NCBI RefSeq assembly: GCF_018448785.1
Contig: NZ_JAHCLU010000016.1
Coordinates: 1-64,000, forward strand
Direction: 5' to 3'
DNA length: 64,000 nt
Source: Halomonas jincaotanensis
Lineage (GTDB): Bacteria > Pseudomonadota > Gammaproteobacteria > Pseudomonadales > Halomonadaceae
Of this stretch, positions 35,743 to 45,365 are shown piece by piece (position 1 is the first letter of the stretch; the number at the start of each line of letters is the position of its first letter). The notes under the pieces are model-generated. The model saw only the letters and a list, made by a program, of their open reading frames with translations. It was not told the origin of the DNA and searched no databases. The position numbers were made by a program, and so were the translations under genes.

Positions 35743-37779
35743 TTGAGTAGCGAAATCATCAAAGTTCCCGATATCGGTGGTGACACCGACGTGGAAATCA
35801 TCGAGATCGCGGTGTCCGAAGGCGATGTGATCGAGGCCGAGGATACCCTGATCACCCTGGAATCCGACAAGGCCAGCATGGACGTGCCCGCGCCCAAGGG
35901 CGGCAAGGTGCTGAAGGTGCTGGTCAAGGAGGGTGATACCGTCTCGGCGGGTGACGATATCCTCGAGCTTGAGGCCGAAGGTGACGGCGATGCCGACGCT
36001 GAGGGTGACGACAAGGGCGACGACAAGGGCGACGAGACGCCCGAGAAGGAGCCCAGCAAGGCGCCCGAGTCGTCGTCGCAGCCCGCCGCGGAGAAGCCGC
36101 AGGAAAAGCCCGCTGCCAAGTCCTCGGGTGGCAAGCGCACCGTGGAAATCAAGGTGCCCGACCTATCGGGCTCGAGCGATGTGCCGATCATCGAGATGGC
36201 GGTGGCCGTCGGTGACGAGGTGAGTGAGGAAGATCCTCTGATCACCCTGGAATCGGACAAGGCTTCCATGGATGTGCCGAGCCCCTATGCCGGCAAGGTG
36301 GCTAGCCTGGCGGTGAAGGAGGGCGATACCGTCTCCGAAGGGGACGTCATCGGCACCATGGAAATCGCCGGAGAAGGTGGCGACGAGGCGCCCGCTGAGT
36401 CAGAGCCAGCCGACGACTCACCGTCCGATGCTGAATCGACCGACTCGGCGCCCGCCGAGGACGACAGTGCTGGCGGGGGAGAGCCGGAGCGCAAGGAAAT
36501 CCGCGTGCCGGACCTGTCAGGTTCGAGTGATGTGCCGATCATCGAGATGGCGGTTGCCGTCGGTGACGAGGTGAACGAGGAAGATCCTCTGATCACCCTG
36601 GAGTCCGACAAGGCCTCCATGGACGTGCCGAGCCCCTACAAGGGCAAGCTGGTCGAACTGACCGTCAAGGAGGGCGATACCGTCTCCGAAGGCGATCTGA
36701 TCGGCTACATCGAGACGGCCGGTGCCAAGCCGGCTGCCGCCAAAAAATCCTCCGCAAAAGCTGATAAACCGGCGTCGGCCAAGGCCGAGACATCTTCCTC
36801 CACCACGTCGTCGCCGAGCCCCGAAGCGCAGATGGCCGACCACAAGCCGCGTGATGGCAAGCTGGTTCATGCCGGGCCGGCGGTGCGTATGCTGGCGCGT
36901 GAGCTGGGCGTTGATCTGGGTCTGGTCAAGCCGAGCGGTCCCAAGGATCGGGTCCTCAAGGAGGATGTCCACGCCTACGTCAAGCAGGTAATGGCCGGCA
37001 AGGCCGAGACGCCCTCCGCCCAGGCCCCGGCGGCGGCAGGAGGCGGCATTCCGCCGATTCCCGATCAGGACTTCAGCCAGTTCGGTGAAGTGGAAGAGAA
37101 GCCGATGGGCCGGCTGATGAAGATGGGGGCGACCAATCTGCATCGCAGCTGGGTCAACCTGCCCCACGTCACCCAGTTCGACGAGGCAGACATCACCGAG
37201 CTGGAAGCCTTCCGCAAGTCGATGAAGGCCGAAGCCGAGGCCCAGGGCGCCAAGCTCACTCCACTGCCTTTCCTGATCAAGGCCTGTGCCTTCGCCCTTC
37301 GCCAGTACCCGCAGTTTAACGTCAGCCTCAAGGCCGATGGCGCGACGGTGGTGCACAAGAAGTATGTGCATATCGGCCTCGCCGTGGACACGCCGGACGG
37401 ACTGATGGTGCCGGTGATTCGTGATGCCGATCAGAAATCGCTGATCGAACTTGCCAAGGAGTCCGTGGATCTGGCCAAGAAGGCGCAGTCGAAGAAGCTC
37501 AAGCGCGAGGAGATGACCGGTGGTTGTTTCACCATCTCGAGCCTGGGCTCCATCGGCGGCACTGCCTTCACACCGATCGTCAACGCCCCGGAGGTTGCCA
37601 TCCTCGGCATCTCCAAGGCGCAGATGAAGCCGGTGTGGGACGGTGGCAACTTTGCGCCACGCCTGATGATGCCGTTGTGTCTCTCCTACGATCACCGTGC
37701 GGTCAACGGTGCTGATGCAGCGCGCTTCACTGCCTTCCTGGCTCAGGCGCTGACCGACATCCGTCGCCTGTTGCTCTGA
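35743..37779 (+). CDS. aceF: Pyruvate dehydrogenase E2 (dihydrolipoamide acetyltransferase), three lipoyl domains
   Basis: A 678-residue E2 that begins with TTG, 6 bases after AAGGAGCG. It has three lipoyl domains with DKASM motifs (lysines 43, 173 and 290), joined by Ala/Glu/Pro-rich linkers. A peripheral subunit-binding domain follows (PAVRMLARELGVDLGLVKPS), then the catalytic domain. The active site is DHRAVNGADAARF (His651, Asn655) with Asn in place of the Asp of E. coli; A. vinelandii-type E2p also has Asn. Lipoyl domains 2 and 3 are nearly identical in DNA sequence. A hairpin follows the stop. Confidence 0.95.
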   Translation: MSSEIIKVPDIGGDTDVEIIEIAVSEGDVIEAEDTLITLESDKASMDVPAPKGGKVLKVLVKEGDTVSAGDDILELEAEGDGDADAEGDDKGDDKGDETPEKEPSKAPESSSQPAAEKPQEKPAAKSSGGKRTVEIKVPDLSGSSDVPIIEMAVAVGDEVSEEDPLITLESDKASMDVPSPYAGKVASLAVKEGDTVSEGDVIGTMEIAGEGGDEAPAESEPADDSPSDAESTDSAPAEDDSAGGGEPERKEIRVPDLSGSSDVPIIEMAVAVGDEVNEEDPLITLESDKASMDVPSPYKGKLVELTVKEGDTVSEGDLIGYIETAGAKPAAAKKSSAKADKPASAKAETSSSTTSSPSPEAQMADHKPRDGKLVHAGPAVRMLARELGVDLGLVKPSGPKDRVLKEDVHAYVKQVMAGKAETPSAQAPAAAGGGIPPIPDQDFSQFGEVEEKPMGRLMKMGATNLHRSWVNLPHVTQFDEADITELEAFRKSMKAEAEAQGAKLTPLPFLIKACAFALRQYPQFNVSLKADGATVVHKKYVHIGLAVDTPDGLMVPVIRDADQKSLIELAKESVDLAKKAQSKKLKREEMTGGCFTISSLGSIGGTAFTPIVNAPEVAILGISKAQMKPVWDGGNFAPRLMMPLCLSYDHRAVNGADAARFTAFLAQALTDIRRLLL

Positions 37780-37782
37780 TTC

Positions 37783-37811
37783 AAGCGACGGCGCCCCAGG
37801 CGCCGTCGCTT
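37783..37811 (+). terminator. Strong hairpin after aceF
   Basis: AAGCGACGGCGCC pairs with GGCGCCGTCGCTT across 3 bases (13-bp stem). There is no T-tract after it, so it may act as an mRNA 3' stabiliser or a factor-assisted terminator. Confidence 0.55.
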
Positions 37812-38012
37812 GCCTGTCAACTAGGCAGGGCAGACCAAAGTGTTATTTCTTGTTAAATCCTTGATCACGAGGATTTTTTGTTTCAGAGCGGACTGTCTGG
37901 TGACACACTCGCTTGTCTGTGATCGGGCCCACGGGTAAGGTTCATTTCATTCGTTTCACCCATTACAACATTTTGACAATTCAAGATAATTACCAAAAAT
38001 GAGGAGTCGCTA

Positions 38013-38669
38013 ATGCGTTTGATCCTGTTGGGTGCCCCAGGCGCCGGCAAGGGTACACAGGCCCAGTTCATCTGTGAGCGTTTTAAGATCCCGCAGATCT
38101 CCACCGGTGACATGCTGCGCACGGCGGTCAAGGAAGGCAGTGAGCTGGGGCTCAAGGTCAAGGAGATCATGAACAGCGGTGGTCTGGTGTCCGACGAGGT
38201 CATCATCGCCCTGGTCAAGGAGCGTATCAGCCAACCGGACTGCGAGAACGGTTTCCTCTTTGACGGCTTCCCCCGCACGATTCCCCAGGCGGAAGCGATG
38301 AAGGATGCGGATGTGAAGATTGATCATGTGTTGGAGATCGCCGTTGCCGACGAGGAAATCGTCAATCGCCTGGCGGGCCGTCGTGTCCATCCAGGGTCCG
38401 GCCGGGTCTACCATGTCGAGCATCAGCCGCCAAAAGAAGAGGGCAAGGACGACGTCACTGGCGAGCCACTGATCCAGCGCGACGACGATCGTGAATCCAC
38501 GGTACGCAATCGCCTGGCGGTCTATCATGAGCAAACCGCACCGCTGGTCAACTACTACCAGCAGTGGGCCAAGGACGATCCACAGACCGCACCGAGCTAC
38601 CATCGCATCGAGGGCATCGGTAGCATCGATGACATCACCGCTCAGGTGATCGAAGCCCTGGAAGGCTGA
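38013..38669 (+). CDS. adk: Adenylate kinase
   Basis: A 218-residue cytosolic enzyme that interconverts ATP, ADP and AMP; ATGAGGAG precedes the ATG. The P-loop is [10 protein letters not shown] (7-16), followed by ISTGDMLR, the AMP-site [10 protein letters not shown], and the [19 protein letters not shown] followed by [15 protein letters not shown], i.e. the long-form LID without zinc cysteines. The C-terminal FR-like segment is normal. It has its own leader of about 230 bases after aceF. Confidence 0.96.
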   Translation: MRLILLGAPGAGKGTQAQFICERFKIPQISTGDMLRTAVKEGSELGLKVKEIMNSGGLVSDEVIIALVKERISQPDCENGFLFDGFPRTIPQAEAMKDADVKIDHVLEIAVADEEIVNRLAGRRVHPGSGRVYHVEHQPPKEEGKDDVTGEPLIQRDDDRESTVRNRLAVYHEQTAPLVNYYQQWAKDDPQTAPSYHRIEGIGSIDDITAQVIEALEG

Positions 38670-38693
38670 GATCGTCTCTTCAGACGAATTCAT

Positions 38694-38726
38694 CGGCCCG
38701 CATCCCGCGGGCCGTTGTCGTATAAT
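38694..38726 (+). promoter_or_regulatory. Hairpin and -10 box between adk and tsaB
   Basis: CGGCCCGC-ATCCC-GCGGGCCG (38694-38714) can end adk transcription, and a perfect TATAAT lies at 38721-38726, 33 bases before the tsaB ATG. The -35 region falls inside the hairpin and does not match the consensus well. Confidence 0.5.
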
Positions 38727-38758
38727 GTTCCGATATTTCCCTCCGATACGTTTTGCCC

Positions 38759-39463
38759 ATGCCGATCCTGCTCGCCCTGGACGCTTCCTCGAGTGCCTGT
38801 TCCGCCGCCTTGCTGCAGCGGCGCGAGGGCGCCGATGACCAAGTTATTTCCCGTTTTGCTCTCACGCCTCGCGAGCATACCCGCCGGCTGCTGCCGATGG
38901 TCGATGAGGTGCTGGCGGAGGCCGGCCTCCCAGCCTCGGCCCTCGACGCGGTGGCCTATGGCCGGGGACCCGGCTCCTTCACCGGGCTGCGCATTGCCGC
39001 CGGCGCGGCCCAGGGGCTCGCCTTCGGTCTGGACCGTCCGTTGCTCGGGGTCTCGACCCTGGCTGCCCTGGCGCTCGGTGGGCATTGCCGTTATCACTAT
39101 CGTTATCTGATCACGGCCCTGGATGCACGCATGGGGGAGATCTACGTGGCGACCTGGCAGTGCCGTGATGGCGTACCCGAGGCACTCACCCCCGAAGCCG
39201 TGATGCCGCCGGATCGGTTGTGCCTCCCGCACGGTCACGAAGACCATGATTGGGTGGGTGTCGGTTCCGGCTGGGGGCTGTGGGATAGCATGCCGGCCGA
39301 GGTGCAAGTCGGTATCAGCCAGCACCTTCCGGAGTGGGAAGCCGAAGCCTGCGATATGGTGTTGCTGGCGGCCCGGGCTTTCGAGGCCGGCGAGGGGAGT
39401 CCGGCCCATGAGGTGCAGCCGGTCTACCTGCGCGACCAGGTCGCCTGGAAAAAGTCGCGATGA
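38759..39463 (+). CDS. tsaB: tRNA t6A37 synthesis protein TsaB
   Basis: A 234-residue cytosolic partner of TsaD in the threonylcarbamoyl transfer to A37 of tRNA. ATG 38759 gives the conserved start [18 protein letters not shown]; a TTG two codons earlier is possible. Further family segments are [39 protein letters not shown] and [14 protein letters not shown]. Its stop overlaps rsmJ by 4 bases (ATGA). TrmO, which modifies the same base, is encoded at 29673-30434. Confidence 0.93.
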   Translation: MPILLALDASSSACSAALLQRREGADDQVISRFALTPREHTRRLLPMVDEVLAEAGLPASALDAVAYGRGPGSFTGLRIAAGAAQGLAFGLDRPLLGVSTLAALALGGHCRYHYRYLITALDARMGEIYVATWQCRDGVPEALTPEAVMPPDRLCLPHGHEDHDWVGVGSGWGLWDSMPAEVQVGISQHLPEWEAEACDMVLLAARAFEAGEGSPAHEVQPVYLRDQVAWKKSR

Positions 39464-40182
39464 CGGCAGGCGGTGGTCTGAGGGAGGGCGACGAGGCAGT
39501 GGCCGATCTCACGCTGGCCTATCGCGAGGGGCGTCTCAGCCTGGTCGGCGACCCCGCACGTTACGGCTATCCGCTAGCAGTCGACTTCGTCGCGGGCCGT
39601 TCGGCCCATCGGCGACGCTTCGGCGGAGGCCGTGGCCAGTTGATTGCCCGTGCCTGTGGCCTGGGCAAAGGGGTGACGCCTGCAGTGGTCGACGCCACGG
39701 CGGGTCTGGGACGGGATGCCTTCGTGCTGGCGAGTCTGGGGGCCAGGGTATTGATGGTCGAGCGAGTCCCAGCGATCTTCGCTCTACTCGAGGATGGCCT
39801 GATGCGGGCGCTGGCCGAACCGGCGACCCGCGACATCGCTAGCCGGATGTCACTGGTTCATGGTGACGGCGCCCGGGAGCTGGCTGCGCTGGTCGCTGGC
39901 ACCGGTGTGGCGCCTCAGGTGATTCACCTGGATCCGATGTTTCCCCACCGCGACAAGTCGGCACTGGTCAAGAAGGAGATGCGCCTGTTTCGTGCCCTGG
40001 CGGGTGACGACGCTGACGCCTCGCGACTCCTGGAAGCCGCCCTGGACGTGGCGACCCATCGCGTGGTGGTCAAGCGGCCACGCAAGGCGCCACCCATCGA
40101 GGGCCCTGCGCCGCGCCACGTCATCGAAGGCAAGACCAGCCGCTATGATTTGTACGTCCATCGCTCGTTAAAGCCCGATTGA
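39460..40182 (+). CDS. rsmJ: 16S rRNA (guanine-1516-N2)-methyltransferase RsmJ
   Basis: A 240-residue SAM-dependent enzyme. The family start [20 protein letters not shown] is followed by motif [20 protein letters not shown], the acidic VERVP and the catalytic-type motif [19 protein letters not shown]. The ending is KGK-like ([13 protein letters not shown]). RsmJ (YhiQ) methylates G1516 in 16S rRNA. It overlaps tsaB and shares 15 bases with the convergent 3' end of plsB. Confidence 0.92.
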   Translation: MTAGGGLREGDEAVADLTLAYREGRLSLVGDPARYGYPLAVDFVAGRSAHRRRFGGGRGQLIARACGLGKGVTPAVVDATAGLGRDAFVLASLGARVLMVERVPAIFALLEDGLMRALAEPATRDIASRMSLVHGDGARELAALVAGTGVAPQVIHLDPMFPHRDKSALVKKEMRLFRALAGDDADASRLLEAALDVATHRVVVKRPRKAPPIEGPAPRHVIEGKTSRYDLYVHRSLKPD

Positions 40183-42660
40183 TTCGCCGTTGCGATGACG
40201 GGTAATCAACTGCAGGCGATGACGTAGTGCCGGATCGAATAACTCGGCGGACAGCCTGGCTGCTGCCGGCAACCGCTCATCGAAGACCAGCTTATCCTCC
40301 TCCCGCCATAGCCAGCCATGTACTTCAAGACTCTCCACCAGGCTCACGAAGACACGGGTATCGAAGAACTCGGGGGCATCCAACCCCGAGAGTACCGCGA
40401 GACGTTCTGCCAATTGACGGCTGAGGTTCGCCAACTCCTCGCGCTCCAGCCGGCCTGATCCCGCCTCGAGCAGCAGGACGAGGAGCAGGTAGCCGCGCTC
40501 CAGAACCGGCTGCATCAGCTGGCCAAGCAGGCGCAAATGCTCACCGGCTTCCACCGGCGTGTCGGGGCGCCACCAGGTGTCACCGTCACGTCGCAACAAG
40601 CCCTGCTCGACCAGCAAATCGAGCATCTTCGCCAGTGCCGCTCGCAGCGACGCCGGTGGGGCGATGACCAGCTCACGGGTGAGTATCGGCCAGCTTGGCG
40701 CGAGCATCGCTTCCAACTCGTCGAGCGTGTGACGCGGGCGATGTCGGTAGGCGAAGGCGGTCAGCCCGGCCAGGGCGAAGAGATGCAGCACATTGTTGCG
40801 GTACCAAGCCAAGAGACTGACTTGGGTGGGGTCGGCAAGCAGCATGTCGCCCAGAGGGTGGGAGCGTCGCTCGATCATGCCCAGCGCCAAGACCTTTTCG
40901 ATCCACTCGGCAGGCTCGCCTTCCGGCAGACTCGCGTGATCACCGCCGGGGCAATAGCGCTGGAGCGTGACGAGCAGCGCCAGCTGCCGTTCGAGCAGGC
41001 TGGCCTCTAAGGCATTATGCGGGGAGGCCAGCAGCACCAGCGCCACCAAGTTGACGGGATTGAGCGCGGCGGCGGCGTTGATGCGCCGCGAAAGTTCCTC
41101 TCCCAGCTGCGGTATCAGCGGTGTCAGCCACTCCGGGTGCGTGTCGCTGATTCCACTTCGCCAGTCACCCACCTTGCGGTCGAGATAGTCGGACAAGATC
41201 AGTGGATCACCGATGTTCACCGCCACGCGACCGAAGGGCTGGCGCAGTTGGCCGATCACCCGCAGCAGCGACAGTGGAGTTTCCTTGCGTTTGCGCCCGC
41301 CGCGTAGCTCGCGCTGATAGCTGGCATTCTCGAGTATCCGCTCATAGCCGATGTAGATCGGGATGAAGGCTAGGCGCTGTGGGCCGCCGCCCTTGGCGCT
41401 GCGCAGGTAGGAGCGCAGGGTCATGGCGAGCATGCCCGGGCGCGCCGGCAGCAGGCGTCCGCTTCGCGAGCGCCCGCCCTCCATGAAGTACTCCAGGGGG
41501 TGTCCGCGCGAGAGCAGGCGGTGCAGGTATTCATTGAAGACCGCGGCGTAGAGGGGATTGTCGCGGAAGCTGCGCCGCATGAAGAAGGCACCGCAGCGGC
41601 GCAGCAGCGGGCCGATCAGAGGCATGTCGAGGTTGCGGCCGGCGGCGATGTGGGGTGGCATCAGGCCCTCGTGGTAGAGCACGTAGGAGAGCAGCAAGTA
41701 ATCGATGTGGCTGCGATGGCAAGGCACATAGACCAAGGTGTGATCCCCCGCCAGTGGCTTGAGGTCATCCAGCCCACGCACGTCGACACCATCGTAGAGG
41801 CGATTCCAGAGCCTTCGCAGCAGCCCGTCCATGAAACGCAGCACCGGATAGGCCATGTTCGAGGCGATCTCGCGCCCGTAGCGTCGGGCGCGCTGTTGAA
41901 GGCGGGCCGGGGAAGCTCGCCCGTCACCGGCGAGCTCGTCGATGACCCGACGCACCTCGGGGCTCGCGGCCACGCCCTCGATCAGGGTACGGCGGTGGGA
42001 CAGATCGGGACCCAGCACGCGAGTGCGCAGGCGGCGGAAATGCACTCTCAGCAGCCTGGCGGTCTTGCGATTGGTGATGGCCGGGTCACGATCATCGAGT
42101 ATCTCGCCGAGCCTGAACGGTGCACCGAAGTGTACTTCCACGTTCCTGGCGTTGACCATGACCGAAAGTGCCCGGCGTAATCGTCCGGTCAGTTGCCAGC
42201 TGTCGGCCGCGAGCATCTTCCAGAAGCCGAAACGCTTGCCAGGCGCACGTCCCCAGAAAACGCTCACGGGCACTAACTGCACCTCGTGTTCAGGATGAGC
42301 GCGGCGTTGTGCCAGAAGGTCGAGGAAGGGCGCCTCGGGGGGTGACGCTCGGCGCCAGAGCCGGCGCCGTGAAGCGGGCAGGGCCAGGCAGGCGGGGAGG
42401 CGCAGCGATCCCACCTGGCGGTGGCCATTTGCCGGGGGCAGGCCATGTTGGCGTGCCAGCGATGCCAGCAGCAGGGCATCGGACAGTGCCGGACGTGGCA
42501 GGACGTACAACACCGGTAGCGCAGCATCGAGCCCCAGCGACTCTGGACCGGGTTCAATGAGGCGCACCTCCCCGCAGGTCGCGAGCAGGCGGCCGAGCAG
42601 CGCATGAAGGGGAGCGAGAAGTGCTCGCCGGGGCGTCAGGCGCGAGAGAGAAAAGGCCAT
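40168..42660 (-). CDS. plsB: Glycerol-3-phosphate acyltransferase PlsB
   Basis: An 830-residue inner-membrane enzyme that adds the first acyl chain to glycerol-3-phosphate. ATG 42660 gives [20 protein letters not shown]; a longer reading from 42702 is not conserved. The acyltransferase motifs are [20 protein letters not shown] (H-x4-D), [26 protein letters not shown] and [12 protein letters not shown]. Length is close to the E. coli enzyme. It is divergent from the cardiolipin synthase gene, linking two phospholipid steps. Confidence 0.94.
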   Translation of the reverse strand: MAFSLSRLTPRRALLAPLHALLGRLLATCGEVRLIEPGPESLGLDAALPVLYVLPRPALSDALLLASLARQHGLPPANGHRQVGSLRLPACLALPASRRRLWRRASPPEAPFLDLLAQRRAHPEHEVQLVPVSVFWGRAPGKRFGFWKMLAADSWQLTGRLRRALSVMVNARNVEVHFGAPFRLGEILDDRDPAITNRKTARLLRVHFRRLRTRVLGPDLSHRRTLIEGVAASPEVRRVIDELAGDGRASPARLQQRARRYGREIASNMAYPVLRFMDGLLRRLWNRLYDGVDVRGLDDLKPLAGDHTLVYVPCHRSHIDYLLLSYVLYHEGLMPPHIAAGRNLDMPLIGPLLRRCGAFFMRRSFRDNPLYAAVFNEYLHRLLSRGHPLEYFMEGGRSRSGRLLPARPGMLAMTLRSYLRSAKGGGPQRLAFIPIYIGYERILENASYQRELRGGRKRKETPLSLLRVIGQLRQPFGRVAVNIGDPLILSDYLDRKVGDWRSGISDTHPEWLTPLIPQLGEELSRRINAAAALNPVNLVALVLLASPHNALEASLLERQLALLVTLQRYCPGGDHASLPEGEPAEWIEKVLALGMIERRSHPLGDMLLADPTQVSLLAWYRNNVLHLFALAGLTAFAYRHRPRHTLDELEAMLAPSWPILTRELVIAPPASLRAALAKMLDLLVEQGLLRRDGDTWWRPDTPVEAGEHLRLLGQLMQPVLERGYLLLVLLLEAGSGRLEREELANLSRQLAERLAVLSGLDAPEFFDTRVFVSLVESLEVHGWLWREEDKLVFDERLPAAARLSAELFDPALRHRLQLITRHRNGESIGL

Positions 42661-42789
42661 CCGGTCGTCCTTGCCGTGGGGAAGGAGGGCCAGTATAGCC
42701 ACCCTGGCATGTCGCGGTCAGGCCTGCGGCTTTTCCTCACCCCGGCAATTATGCGTCAATGCGGTTGGGTCTCGCGGGGGAACGCTGTT

Positions 42790-43911
42790 ATGCATGGGGT
42801 GTGGAAAGACGGCAATCATTTTCAGTTGTTGCCGGAAGCGGCTCGTTTCCTGCCGGCCATGTTCGAGGCGGTTGGCGAGGCGCGTGAGTCGGTGATGATC
42901 GAGCTGTACCTGATGGAATCGGGACGGTTGGCCTCGGCGATGATCGGGGCCCTGTGCAAGGCAGTCGATCGTGGTGTGACAGTGATGCTGATGCTTGACG
43001 GCTACGGGGCCATGGGGCTTGACGATGAGGATCGCCAGCGTCTGGAAACCGGTGGCGTAGCGCTGCGGTTCTTCAATCCACTGGGCTTTCATTCGCTGGC
43101 CCGCAATCTGAGTCGTGATCATCGCAAGTTGCTGGTGGTGGACGGGCGCATCGCGTTCACCGGCGGCTTCGGCGCCGTGGACGAATTCCTGGATGCCTGG
43201 TACGAGGTGGCAGTGCGCTTGGAGGGCCCCGTGGTGGCGGACTGGGTGCGTCTGTTCAGCCGCCTGTGGGACTCGTCCCTGACACAGGGCAATGGCGACC
43301 CGGCGCTGGTGCGCCATCTGCGCCTGGCGGTATCGCCTCTGGCGGACTATCGCGGCATGCGCGGCCGGGTCGTCTGGGGCCAGGGCTACCGCTATCAGGC
43401 GATTCGTGACTCGTTGCAATACCGCGTGTCCTCGGCGGAGAAGCGTATCTGGATATGCACGCCGTATTTCGTGCCGACGCTGGATCTGCGCCGACGCCTG
43501 GCGAGGGCCGCCCGACGTGGCGTGGATGTGCGGCTGTTGTTGCCCGGCGAGCATCACGACCACCCCGGAGTACGCTATGCAGGACAGCGCTTCTACGGCC
43601 GCCTGTTGCGAGCCGGAGTGCGCATCTTCGAGTTCCAGCCGACCTTCATCCACGCAAAATGCACGCTGGCTGATAATTGGACCAGCGTTGGTTCATGCAA
43701 TTTCGATCACTGGAGCCTGCACTGGAACCTAGAAGCCAACCAGGAAGTGGAAGACGGCCGCTTCACCGGGGACGTGTCGGAACTCTTCGAGCGTAACTTT
43801 GTGACCAGCCACGAAATCGATTATCGGGACTGGTCGCGTCGCTCGCGGCTGCAACGCCTACGCGAGTGGCTCTTCGGCTCGCTGGATGGCCTGCTGACGC
43901 GGCTTCGCTAG
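42790..43911 (+). CDS. clsB: Cardiolipin synthase (ClsB-like, phospholipase D family)
   Basis: A 373-residue enzyme with two HKD motifs: SRDHRKLLVVDGRIAFTGGF and TFIHAKCTLADNWTSVGSCN. ATG 42790 follows GCGGGGGAA; the longer reading to 42604 overlaps plsB. There is no N-terminal transmembrane segment, as in ClsB rather than ClsA. These enzymes join phosphatidyl groups to phosphatidylglycerol or glycerol to make cardiolipin at the inner membrane. Ends with a 4-base overlap of the convergent UPF0149 gene. Confidence 0.88.
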   Translation: MHGVWKDGNHFQLLPEAARFLPAMFEAVGEARESVMIELYLMESGRLASAMIGALCKAVDRGVTVMLMLDGYGAMGLDDEDRQRLETGGVALRFFNPLGFHSLARNLSRDHRKLLVVDGRIAFTGGFGAVDEFLDAWYEVAVRLEGPVVADWVRLFSRLWDSSLTQGNGDPALVRHLRLAVSPLADYRGMRGRVVWGQGYRYQAIRDSLQYRVSSAEKRIWICTPYFVPTLDLRRRLARAARRGVDVRLLLPGEHHDHPGVRYAGQRFYGRLLRAGVRIFEFQPTFIHAKCTLADNWTSVGSCNFDHWSLHWNLEANQEVEDGRFTGDVSELFERNFVTSHEIDYRDWSRRSRLQRLREWLFGSLDGLLTRLR

Positions 43912-44555
43912 CGCCGCTTGCCCCGACCAGCGGGAGGCTTGCGACGCGGCTTGGGCTTGGGTGTCTCGGGCGGTACACGATAGTGCAGGTAGAGGTCGAG
44001 CACTAGATCGGGGAGCTGGCCGGCGAGGCTTTCCAGACGCCCGGGATCGGCGGTGAAATCGGCCATGTCCGGCTCCTCGTCGAAAAGCCCCGATAGCGCC
44101 ATGAACGGCAGCAGAAGAGTCGCGACGGTTTCTTCATCGGTCTCGAACCAGGCCGTCTCGTCGAGGAACACGCCTTCCATGAATCCGGCACACCAATCGC
44201 CGATGGGAGTCTCTTCCGGTGGCAAGCCATCGAGCGTTAGCTCGAATGGCAGTTCGGGAAGCAGACCTTGTTCTAGCGTAGTGATAGCGTTGTGCTTGAG
44301 CTGCTCCAGGAGGCCAAGGACGATGTCACGCTCGGCGGTGTCGGCGAACCTGGGCTCACCCTGAAACAGCTCGGCTATCCAGGTGGCGGCCTCGACGTCG
44401 CGAGGTGCCACGGCGAGCGCAACCAGCAAGCCATGCGCGCCGATCAGGTCCAGCGCATCCGGGCCGACCTGCTCGGAATCGAGAAAATCGTCGAGCCTGT
44501 CGAGGTCTTCGTCGTTGAGCAGCGGATGGGGAGGGAGCGTCTCGGCATCTGACAT
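43908..44555 (-). CDS. UPF0149 (YecA/YgfB) family protein
   Basis: A 215-residue acidic cytosolic protein. Family features include LLNDEDLDRLDDFLDSEQ, then ALDLIGAHGLLVALAVAP and DWCAGFMEGVFL. The C-terminus is unusually basic and Pro-rich (PKPKPRRKPPAGRGKRR), in place of the zinc-binding SEC-C tail of some members. The function is not established; YgfB represses AmpD-type functions in Pseudomonas, but I cannot say this one does. Confidence 0.82.
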   Translation of the reverse strand: MSDAETLPPHPLLNDEDLDRLDDFLDSEQVGPDALDLIGAHGLLVALAVAPRDVEAATWIAELFQGEPRFADTAERDIVLGLLEQLKHNAITTLEQGLLPELPFELTLDGLPPEETPIGDWCAGFMEGVFLDETAWFETDEETVATLLLPFMALSGLFDEEPDMADFTADPGRLESLAGQLPDLVLDLYLHYRVPPETPKPKPRRKPPAGRGKRR

Positions 44556-44648
44556 GGCGGCTCTCGCTGATTAACATTGGCTTGACATCGTCGAGGACGT
44601 TGTCGGGGATCTATACGCATTTTCACTAAGGCGGCATTCTACCACTCC

Positions 44649-45209
44649 ATGGCCATTCCCGTGCTTCCCTCTCCGGATGCCGACCGTCTCGACGGTCTCG
44701 ATACCCGGGCCTTGCATGCCTCGCTTCACGAACGGGCAGAGGCTGCCTGGCAGTTGTGTCAGGAGATCCATCCTGGCTTGCCGCAACCTCGTGTCTGGCT
44801 GGACCTGCGTGGGAAGTCTGCCGGACAGGCACACCTGGGCCGTGGGGGGCTGCGCTTCAACCCGGTGCTGCTGGAAGAGAACCGTCTTGCCTTCATGGTT
44901 GAGGTGATACCGCACGAAATGGCTCACTGGCTGGTCTTCCACCTCGACGAGGGGCATCTGGCTCGCCCCCATGGTCGCGAGTGGCAGACCGTCATGCGCC
45001 GCCTCTTCGGCCTCGAACCACGCACCACGCATCGTTTCGACGTCAGTCGGGCCAGCCCCGCGCCGCATCGCTACGCTTGCGGTTGTCGCGAGCATGCCTT
45101 CACCCCTCGGCGTCACGCCCTCGTTCGCCAGGACCGACCCTATCGCTGCCGCCACTGTGCTCAGACCTTGGTATATCTTGGTGCGGTCGCTGGTAAAAAC
45201 CCTACATAA
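44649..45209 (+). CDS. sprT: SprT-family zinc metalloprotein
   Basis: A 186-residue protein with the zinc motif EVIPHEMAHWLVFHLDEGHL (H-E-x-x-H and a distal His) and a C-terminal zinc ribbon with cysteines in RYACGCREHAFT and YRCRHCAQTL. It is similar to the protease domain of eukaryotic Spartan, which removes DNA-protein crosslinks; bacterial SprT has a less certain role. ATG 44649 is preceded by poor ribosome-site sequence. It starts 94 bases from the divergent UPF0149 gene. Confidence 0.88.
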   Translation: MAIPVLPSPDADRLDGLDTRALHASLHERAEAAWQLCQEIHPGLPQPRVWLDLRGKSAGQAHLGRGGLRFNPVLLEENRLAFMVEVIPHEMAHWLVFHLDEGHLARPHGREWQTVMRRLFGLEPRTTHRFDVSRASPAPHRYACGCREHAFTPRRHALVRQDRPYRCRHCAQTLVYLGAVAGKNPT

Positions 45210-45365
45210 AATGCTGTTATAAAAAGAAAAAATATTTCTACCAATGTCTAAAGGGAAGGTCGCCTTCTAGCGTATATGCTGAGGGGAGAATGGTAGTGCC
45301 GGCTTGTCGCCAAGAAAAAGTCGGTAACGTCAATCAAGGACGCATTTCCTGGAAGAGGCCGATTC

